Positions 1-3,803 of a stretch of DNA of 5,383 bases are shown here, one piece after another. The notes under the pieces were generated by a model. The model ran no database searches. It was not told where the DNA came from and worked only from the letters and a program-made list of their open reading frames with translations. This DNA comes from an uncultured Gammaproteobacteria bacterium (GTDB taxonomy: Bacteria; Pseudomonadota; Gammaproteobacteria; CAJQNE01). Location: NCBI GenBank assembly GCA_905479545.1, contig CAJQNE010000236.1:1-5383 (forward strand), read 5' to 3'. Both the position numbers and the translations under genes were made by a program. How positions within the stretch are numbered: position 1 is the first letter of the stretch; each line of letters opens with the position of its first letter.

Positions 1-1075
1 GATAATCGCTTGCCCCAACGGCTTTAACCAAACCACTGCTGGTTTCGTCTTTCATGATCCACTCTGTTTCGCCACTTTCTACGTGCTGAAGTACTTCCTG
101 AACATAGCCGACGTTAAAGCCAATACTAAAAGCCTCTCCGCCGTAGTCGATATCCATTTCTTCCCGGGCTTGTTCGCGCTCTGGGTTTTGCGCTTCAACG
201 ATTAAGCGATTCGGTTCAAATTCAAAGCGAACCCCGCGATATTTTTCATTCGCCAGAATCGCCGCTCGTTGCAGGGTTGCACGTAATAAATCTGTATCCA
301 TCAAAATGGTGCGGTCATTATTTTTGGGAATAACCCGATCATAATCAGGGAACCGACCATCGATAAGCTTACTGATCAAGGTAGTTTTAGAAGTTTGGGC
401 GACAATATAATTGCTATTGACCTTGATGGTCACTTCACCTTCATCAGCGTGAACGAGCTTGCCAATTTCCAGAACGCCTTTACGCGGCACGATAACCCGC
501 GCGCCATTACCAGAATCAATCGTTAAATCAGTACGGGCAAATGCTAGCCGGTGACCATCCGTAGCAACGGTTCGTAATGCACCGGTCGAATCAATTTCAA
601 ACAACATACCGTTCAAATAATATCGCACGTCCTGCTGAGCCATCGAAAACTGACAACGGCCAATTGATCGGGCCAAATTTGCTGCTGGTAACCGAGCGAC
701 CAGCTCTGCATCATTGGCTACAATGCGTGGGTATTCTGCTGCTGCGAGCGTTACTAGCTCAAAACGACTTTTTCCCGCAGTGACAATAAAACGTTCGCCA
801 TGCAACTCAAGATTAACGTCAATATCGTTTGGCAAACTACGCAGAATGTCATGCAGCTTGCGACCAGGTACGGTAATACTGCCTGATTCCCGAACGGGCA
901 AGGTGATGGAAGCTTCAATTTCAACCTCCATGTCAGTCGCAACAACAGTGACAGTATCAACATCGGCATTAATAAGAATATGGCCAAGGATTGGCATAGT
1001 TTGGCGTTTTTCTACTACTCCCACAACGGACTGGACCAGATTAAGCATCTGTTCTTTAGTGGAGGTTAAGCGCAT
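1..1075 (-). CDS. dnaN: DNA polymerase III beta subunit (sliding clamp), 3' end cut by window edge
   Basis: Encodes the ring-shaped clamp that tethers DNA polymerase III to DNA and docks other replication and repair proteins. The frame stays open for 358 codons to the left edge; E. coli DnaN has 366 residues, so only the last 8-10 codons, including the usual C-terminal MPM motif, are missing. Family motifs, in order: MPILG near residue 27, QFSMAQQDVRYYLNGMLFE at about 142-160, TDGHRLA at about 172-178, VPRKG near 196, SKLIDGRFPDY at about 235-245 and AAILANEK near 271, spread over the three clamp domains. The ATG at 1075-1073 is the first start after an in-frame TAA twelve codons upstream, and GGGGA lies six bases before it, so this start is well supported. 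It lies downstream of dnaA on the same strand and is probably co-transcribed. No internal frameshift was seen. Confidence 0.97.
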   Translation of the reverse strand, partial: MRLTSTKEQMLNLVQSVVGVVEKRQTMPILGHILINADVDTVTVVATDMEVEIEASITLPVRESGSITVPGRKLHDILRSLPNDIDVNLELHGERFIVTAGKSRFELVTLAAAEYPRIVANDAELVARLPAANLARSIGRCQFSMAQQDVRYYLNGMLFEIDSTGALRTVATDGHRLAFARTDLTIDSGNGARVIVPRKGVLEIGKLVHADEGEVTIKVNSNYIVAQTSKTTLISKLIDGRFPDYDRVIPKNNDRTILMDTDLLRATLQRAAILANEKYRGVRFEFEPNRLIVEAQNPEREQAREEMDIDYGGEAFSIGFNVGYVQEVLQHVESGETEWIMKDETSSGLVKAVGASDY

Positions 1076-1164
1076 TGAATTTCCCCGTTCTGTTGCGGTG
1101 CCGTTGTATTATGTCGCTGAACGACGTTGAATATTTAGACTGGAAGTGGCTCGATAAAAGCGGT

Positions 1165-1184
1165 TTGTAATTACAATTCCGGAA
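1165..1184. repeat. adjacent palindromes TTGTAATTACAA and TTCCGGAA
   Basis: A perfect 12-bp palindrome (1165-1176) is followed at once by a perfect 8-bp palindrome (1177-1184) upstream of dnaN. Such symmetry is compatible with an operator for a dimeric regulator, but I recognise no specific binding motif, and short AT-rich palindromes also arise by chance. Confidence 0.35.
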
Positions 1185-1187
1185 ACT

Positions 1188-1210
1188 AAAAAATAGCAAA
1201 CTTCTATGCT
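1188..1210 (-). terminator. weak terminator- or attenuator-like hairpin after dnaA
   Basis: On the minus strand, just past the dnaA stop, AGCA and TGCT can pair around an 8-base loop and are followed by A and six T. An alternative outer pairing, ATAGC (1224-1220) with GCTAT (1197-1193), also ends at the T run. The stem is short and AT-rich, so strong termination is unlikely. Partial attenuation between dnaA and dnaN is the most it could do. Confidence 0.2.
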
Positions 1211-1227
1211 GAACAATACGCTATAAA

Positions 1228-2607
1228 TCAGTTGGTAAGAATACGTTTTAAGCTTTCGAATTCATCCCGGAAGGGAGCTTCTTCATCATACCTGCCGAGA
1301 ACCTTGCGAACAGCGTGCAAAACGGTGGTGTGATCGCGGCCACCGAACGCTCTACCTATCTCAGGCAAGCTTAAATTAGTTAGCTCTTTTGACAAAGCCA
1401 TTGCCACTTGTCGGGGCCAGGCTATCGAACGAGTCCGTTTTGGCGACATCAAGTCGGACTGACGAATTTTATAAAATTCAGCCACAGTGCGCTGAATGTT
1501 TTCACAAGTCACCAATTTAGCCTGAGATGCCAACAAGTCGCGCAAAGCTTCTGTAGCAAAATCTACCGTTATCGCTCTACCGGTGAAGTTCGCTTGTGCA
1601 AGCACCTTCTTTAATGCGCCTTCCAATTCACGAACGTTACTACGCACTTTAGTCGCTATAAATAAAGCAACATCATCATCCAGATTAATCGACGATTCTT
1701 CAGCTTTACTTTTTAGAATAGCTGCCCGGGTTTCCAACTCCGGTGGATCCACAGATACTGTCAGACCCCAACCAAAGCGGGATTTTAACCGTTCTTCAAG
1801 GTTCTCCATATCTCTCGGGTAGCGATCACAAGTCATAATAACTTGCTGTCGACGTTCGAGTAACGCATTAAAAGTATGGAAGAATTCTTCCTGAGAGCGT
1901 TCTTTTTTGCCCAAGAACTGAATGTCATCCATCAGCAATGCATCGGCTGAACGGTAATAGCGCTTAAATTGGTCAATAGTGGAATGCTGCAAAGCTCTAA
2001 CCATATCGGTTACGAACTTTTCAGCGTGAACGTAAACAACCCGGGCATCAGGATTATTTCGTCTTATCGCATTACCCGCAGCAACCATAAGGTGAGTTTT
2101 TCCGAGCCCAACCCCACCGTATATAAATAACGGGTTTAAGTCCGATAGTCCCGGTTGTTCGGCTACCTGTTGGGCTGCAGCTCTAGCGACCTGATTTGAG
2201 CGACCGGCGACAAAACGCTCAAAATTGTAATCATCAAGATGTTCACTTTGACCACCAGGGCTTGCCAAAGCGATATCCGTGGGCGGCCTAACTATGTCGT
2301 TACTGTCTGAGCTTCTACTGTTAGTATCAACTTTACGTTGCTTAACACCGTTTGGTACCTGACTAGCAGGCCTGGATTCGCCGTCCACACGAATTTCAAG
2401 ATTAAGTGACTCACCGCCGTCTAGCGAATGGACTATCTGTTGAATCCGGCTACGGTAGTTCTTGTCAATCCAATTCACGACGAAGCGATTCGGCGCCAAC
2501 AACACAAGTTCTTCAGAATTTAATTCTGATTTAAGTGGTTTTATCCAGGTTGTTACCTGCTGAGGACTCAACTCAGATTCCAGCACTCCAACGACCCGAG
2601 ACCACAT
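1228..2607 (-). CDS. dnaA: chromosomal replication initiator protein DnaA
   Basis: ATP-dependent initiator that binds DnaA boxes at oriC, melts the origin and loads the DnaB helicase. Counted from the upstream TTG at 2631, residue numbers match E. coli. Domain I lies at about 10-80 (WIKPL, APNRFVVNW), a poorly conserved linker at 85-130, and the AAA+ domain at about 135-345: Walker A GGVGLGKT (172-179), Walker B LLMDD (232-236), sensor I D269, box VII arginine finger R285 and sensor II R334. Domain IV ends in the signature GGRDHTTVLHAVRKV (430-444); R399, R401, R407, H434 and T435 are kept, while residue 405 is W where E. coli has R. I chose the ATG at 2607-2605, eight codons into the frame, because it puts W at position 2 near the family's usual N-terminus and has a weak GGTG seven bases upstream. 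The TTG at 2631 (467 aa) directly follows an in-frame TAA and lacks a ribosome site. Product certain; start uncertain. Confidence 0.97.
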   Translation of the reverse strand: MWSRVVGVLESELSPQQVTTWIKPLKSELNSEELVLLAPNRFVVNWIDKNYRSRIQQIVHSLDGGESLNLEIRVDGESRPASQVPNGVKQRKVDTNSRSSDSNDIVRPPTDIALASPGGQSEHLDDYNFERFVAGRSNQVARAAAQQVAEQPGLSDLNPLFIYGGVGLGKTHLMVAAGNAIRRNNPDARVVYVHAEKFVTDMVRALQHSTIDQFKRYYRSADALLMDDIQFLGKKERSQEEFFHTFNALLERRQQVIMTCDRYPRDMENLEERLKSRFGWGLTVSVDPPELETRAAILKSKAEESSINLDDDVALFIATKVRSNVRELEGALKKVLAQANFTGRAITVDFATEALRDLLASQAKLVTCENIQRTVAEFYKIRQSDLMSPKRTRSIAWPRQVAMALSKELTNLSLPEIGRAFGGRDHTTVLHAVRKVLGRYDEEAPFRDEFESLKRILTN

Positions 2608-2630
2608 GAACAGACACCGACTGACAAACA

Positions 2631-2680
2631 ATTAATAATGAAAGGAGAAAAATATTTTATAGATTATAGTTATTATTAGG
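2631..2680. other. AT-rich segment, candidate DNA unwinding element
   Basis: Only 8 of these 50 bases are G or C (84% A+T). It contains TTATAG twice at seven-base spacing (2657-2662, 2664-2669) and TATTATTA (2671-2678), the last repeated at 2712-2719. It is followed by a GC cluster (GGGCCG, 2679-2684) and a near-consensus DnaA box. Low stability beside DnaA boxes is typical of an unwinding element; the assignment is inferred from composition and position. The segment from 2701 to 2730 is also 80% A+T and is an alternative. Confidence 0.5.
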
Positions 2681-2691
2681 GCCGACACATT
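2663..2691 (-). promoter_or_regulatory. candidate dnaA promoter
   Basis: The minus strand carries a perfect -10 hexamer TATAAT (2668-2663) about 55 bases upstream of the dnaA ATG. The -35 position at 17-bp spacing reads AATGTG (2691-2686), a poor match to TTGACA. A one-mismatch DnaA box (2692-2700) abuts this -35 region, which would fit DnaA autoregulation. The -10 is directly visible; its use as a promoter is inferred, and the same bases also belong to the AT-rich origin segment. Confidence 0.4.
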
Positions 2692-2700
2692 TGCGGATAA
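2692..2700 (-). promoter_or_regulatory. DnaA box, one mismatch (TTATCCGCA)
   Basis: The minus strand reads TTATCCGCA, differing from TTATCCACA only at position 7. It lies between the AT-rich segment and the stronger boxes and abuts the candidate dnaA promoter, so it could serve in origin opening, dnaA autoregulation, or both. Confidence 0.5.
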
Positions 2701-2730
2701 CATTTATAAGCTATTATTATTGCAAACTAT

Positions 2731-2739
2731 TTTCCCACA
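2731..2739 (+). promoter_or_regulatory. DnaA box, one mismatch to TTWTNCACA (TTTCCCACA)
   Basis: TTTCCCACA matches the relaxed box TTWTNCACA except for C at position 4. It lies 18 bp before the first perfect box and on the opposite strand to it. It is likely a weak site, if used. Confidence 0.4.
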
Positions 2740-2749
2740 AAACCGGTAT

Positions 2750-2789
2750 TTTATCCTGTGGATAACCACTTAGTTGAAGACAGGATAAA
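2750..2789. repeat. 10-bp inverted repeat built on TTATCC
   Basis: TTTATCCTGT (2750-2759) is exactly repeated in inverse as ACAGGATAAA (2780-2789), with 20 bases between the arms. The perfect DnaA box at 2757-2765 overlaps the left arm. The arms keep the TTATCC core but end in TGT rather than ACA, so they are poor DnaA boxes; they may be weak ATP-DnaA sites or a structural element. Confidence 0.6.
2757..2765 (-). promoter_or_regulatory. DnaA box, perfect TTATCCACA
   Basis: The plus strand reads TGTGGATAA, an exact consensus box on the minus strand. It shares bases with TTATCCTGT just to its left, so that TTATCC-TGT-GGATAA (2751-2765) forms a 15-base palindromic element with a 3-base centre. 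Confidence 0.85.
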
Positions 2790-2858
2790 CAGGTATTAAT
2801 TTTGGCCCTAAAACCGTCCACAGTTTCCCATGATGGCTACTAAGGTACAAAGCACAAG

Positions 2859-2867
2859 TTATCCACA
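2859..2867 (+). promoter_or_regulatory. DnaA box, perfect TTATCCACA
   Basis: Exact consensus box on the plus strand, 102 bp from the other perfect box and in opposite orientation, so the two point away from each other. A degenerate TAAATCACA follows at 2874-2882. Confidence 0.85.
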
Positions 2868-2895
2868 AGCTGATAAATCACAGCGAAATCTGCAG

Positions 2896-2908
2896 CAAGG
2901 TATTGATA
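2896..2908 (-). promoter_or_regulatory. candidate IHF binding site
   Basis: The minus strand reads TATCAATACCTTG, which fits every fixed position of the IHF consensus WATCAANNNNTTR. It lies 28 bp beyond the second perfect DnaA box. IHF bends DNA at the E. coli origin to help DnaA assemble; a similar job here is inferred. A 13-base degenerate match can arise by chance. Confidence 0.45.
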
Positions 2909-2947
2909 AGGCCCAGCTTCGCATTCAGGGCTATTCGATAATAAGTT

Positions 2948-2962
2948 CACCGCTACGCGGTG
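2948..2962. repeat. compact inverted repeat CACCGC-TAC-GCGGTG
   Basis: A perfect 6-bp GC-rich stem surrounds a three-base centre, and can extend by a T-G wobble and a T-A pair. It has no T run after it, so it is not a typical terminator. It could be an operator or a structural boundary between the origin and the rpmH operon. Confidence 0.45.
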
Positions 2963-3055
2963 GAATAATATGAGTTGCGCTTAAAGTTGCTCAACGGAGG
3001 GTCAATCAGCTTCGCTATCACAGCGGCTCAAAACGCGAGTATCAGCCGTTTCACC

Positions 3056-3084
3056 TTGCTGTTGGCTAGTATTCGCGCTACTAT
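3056..3084 (+). promoter_or_regulatory. candidate rpmH operon promoter
   Basis: TTGCTG (3056-3061) and TACTAT (3079-3084) are separated by 17 bp, with 3/6 and 4/6 matches to the sigma70 consensus. The bases after the -10 are CGCGCG, a GC-rich discriminator of the type found at stringently controlled ribosomal promoters. Transcription would start about 60 bases before rpmH. Weak hexamers make this tentative. Confidence 0.35.
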
Positions 3085-3153
3085 CGCGCGCCTTTTGCTG
3101 GGTCGGCAGCGCTTAATACCGCGTTGTATCGACATTTTAACTAGAGAAATAAC

Positions 3154-3288
3154 ATGAAACGTACTTTTCAACCTAGCGTGATCAAGCGCAAGCGTACCCA
3201 CGGTTTCCGCGCTCGTATGGCAACCAAAAATGGCCGTAAGATCTTGTCAGCACGTCGTGCTAAGGGCCGTGCCGAGCTGGCTGCATAA
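3154..3288 (+). CDS. rpmH: 50S ribosomal protein L34
   Basis: Encodes a 44-residue, highly basic protein of the large ribosomal subunit that packs against 23S rRNA. The start MKRTFQPSVIKRKRTHGFRA and the ending GRKILSARRAKGRAELAA are close to the E. coli family pattern, and the length is typical for L34. The ATG is preceded by a GAG core (3144-3146) seven bases upstream, a modest ribosome site. It is the first gene of the rightward rpmH-rnpA-yidC cluster, and its placement beside oriC and divergent from dnaA is the conserved arrangement. Expression is expected to be high and growth-linked; the candidate promoter at 3056-3084 would fit that. Nothing in the protein is unusual. Confidence 0.98.
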   Translation: MKRTFQPSVIKRKRTHGFRARMATKNGRKILSARRAKGRAELAA

Positions 3289-3300
3289 AATAGAATTCAA

Positions 3301-3330
3301 GTCGGTCGTAAGCAGAAGCTTATGTCCGAC
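3301..3330 (+). promoter_or_regulatory. strong hairpin between rpmH and rnpA
   Basis: GTCGG and CCGAC close the outside and TAAGC and GCTTA the inside, around an AGAA loop. The three bases between them give one T-T mismatch, one C-G pair and one G-U pair, so about 12 of 13 positions pair. No T run follows, so complete rho-independent termination is unlikely. An attenuator or RNA-processing site that lowers rnpA expression relative to rpmH is the likely role; partial separation of these two genes is known in E. coli. Confidence 0.6.
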
Positions 3331-3356
3331 GTTGAACCAGCTGTGCTGAATTTATT

Positions 3357-3767
3357 TTGTTGACTCTGGCGTTCCCACGTAATCTCCGCTTATTGTCTGG
3401 CAGTGACTTTAAACAAGTATTCAGCAAAGCAAACCGCTCGCGTGACGAGTTGTTTACTGTGCTAATGCGGGACGTCGGTGGGCAGCATCCCCGGCTTGGC
3501 TTAGCCATTAGCAAAAAAGAGTTAAAACGTGCGGTTGACCGTAACCGTATCAAACGTTTAACTCGTGAAAGCTTCAGGCTTAACCAGCATGAACTGGCAA
3601 ACGCAGATTTCATTGTAATGACGCGTAAGAAAGCTGGTGAAGTGAGTAACGAAGAGTTGTTCAGTCGGTTGGAAAAACATTGGCAGCGTCTTACGAAGCC
3701 GAATAAGACTAAAACTGATCAACGTCCCCGTAATTCTCGTAAAAAACACCGCAGAAACCCTGAGTAG
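3357..3767 (+). CDS. rnpA: ribonuclease P protein component
   Basis: Protein subunit of RNase P; with the catalytic RNA it removes 5' leaders from precursor tRNAs. The protein starts LTLAFPRNLRLL, like E. coli RnpA, and contains the RNR signature in DRNRIKRLTRESFRL (residues 61-75), the basic helix that contacts P RNA. It has 136 residues against 119 in E. coli; the excess is a lysine- and arginine-rich tail from about residue 113 that is probably disordered. The start is TTG at 3357, which aligns with E. coli Met1. An in-frame TGA at 3333-3335 leaves only this TTG, the next codon (also TTG) or a CTG slightly later. No clear ribosome site precedes it, so translation may be weak or coupled. 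It lies 68 bases after rpmH, behind a hairpin, and 36 bases before yidC. Confidence 0.96.
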   Translation: MLTLAFPRNLRLLSGSDFKQVFSKANRSRDELFTVLMRDVGGQHPRLGLAISKKELKRAVDRNRIKRLTRESFRLNQHELANADFIVMTRKKAGEVSNEELFSRLEKHWQRLTKPNKTKTDQRPRNSRKKHRRNPE

Positions 3768-3780
3768 AACGGGTTAAATA

Positions 3781-3792
3781 GCGCTTTGGCGC
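3781..3792 (+). repeat. small hairpin GCGC-TTTG-GCGC before yidC
   Basis: A 4-bp GC-only stem with a four-base loop lies just after the rnpA stop and only two bases before the GGA (3795-3797) that serves as the yidC ribosome site. It might tune access to that site, but so short a stem can be accidental. Confidence 0.25.
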
Positions 3793-3803
3793 ACGGAAAC
3801 AAT

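Larger units (their letters stand above)
1076..1227 (-). other. dnaA-dnaN intergenic spacer
   Basis: This 152-base gap between the dnaA stop and the dnaN start holds no credible gene. Read on the minus strand it contains, in order, a weak hairpin followed by six T, the palindromes TTCCGGAA and TTGTAATTACAA side by side, and the dnaN ribosome binding site GGGGA (1086-1082). A possible dnaN promoter is TTGCTA, 18 bases, then TGTAAT, whose -10 lies inside the second palindrome. Both promoter boxes are poor, so this is only a candidate. A secondary dnaN promoter in or near dnaA is common in Gammaproteobacteria. Confidence 0.5.
2631..2910. other. oriC: probable chromosomal replication origin (oriC)
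   Basis: Non-coding DNA between divergent dnaA and rpmH, the position of oriC in Pseudomonas. It combines an AT-rich segment beside dnaA, two perfect TTATCCACA DnaA boxes, two boxes with one mismatch, and an IHF consensus site. The hexamer TTATCC occurs five times in about 170 bp: 2695-2700 (-), 2751-2756 (+), 2760-2765 (-), 2783-2788 (-) and 2859-2864 (+). A weaker CCGTCCACA (2814-2822) keeps only the TCCACA half. No GATC is present, so Dam/SeqA control is unlikely. The outer limits are estimated from the spread of these elements. Confidence 0.85.
2911..3153 (+). other. non-coding region upstream of rpmH
   Basis: This 243-base stretch joins the origin to rpmH and is richer in G+C than the DnaA-box part. 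It holds a compact hairpin (2948-2962), a free-standing TAATAT (2966-2971) that could be a -10 without a good -35, a candidate rpmH promoter at 3056-3084, and the rpmH leader. An open frame from a TTG at 2975 to 3157 crosses it but resembles no protein I know. Confidence 0.5.

Noticed and set aside
714..1130. 138-codon plus-strand frame opposite dnaN
   Set aside because: It is antisense to a clear dnaN frame that keeps all family motifs; no domain or ribosome site supports it.
2814..2822. CCGTCCACA as a further DnaA box
   Set aside because: Three of nine positions differ from TTATCCACA; only the TCCACA half fits. Too weak to list as a site.
2975..3157. 60-codon open frame from a TTG upstream of rpmH, ending in an ATGA overlap with the rpmH start
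   Set aside because: It starts with TTG without a suitable ribosome site, has no similarity that I recognise, and crosses the expected rpmH promoter and leader. The GGAGG at 2996-3000 lies inside it with no start codon at the right distance.
3289..3356. Complete rho-independent terminator after rpmH
   Set aside because: The hairpin is strong but is followed by GTTGAACC rather than a T run, so attenuation or RNA processing is more likely.
3320..3613. 97-codon minus-strand frame opposite rnpA
   Set aside because: It is antisense to rnpA, whose RNR motif and start are conserved; no independent support.
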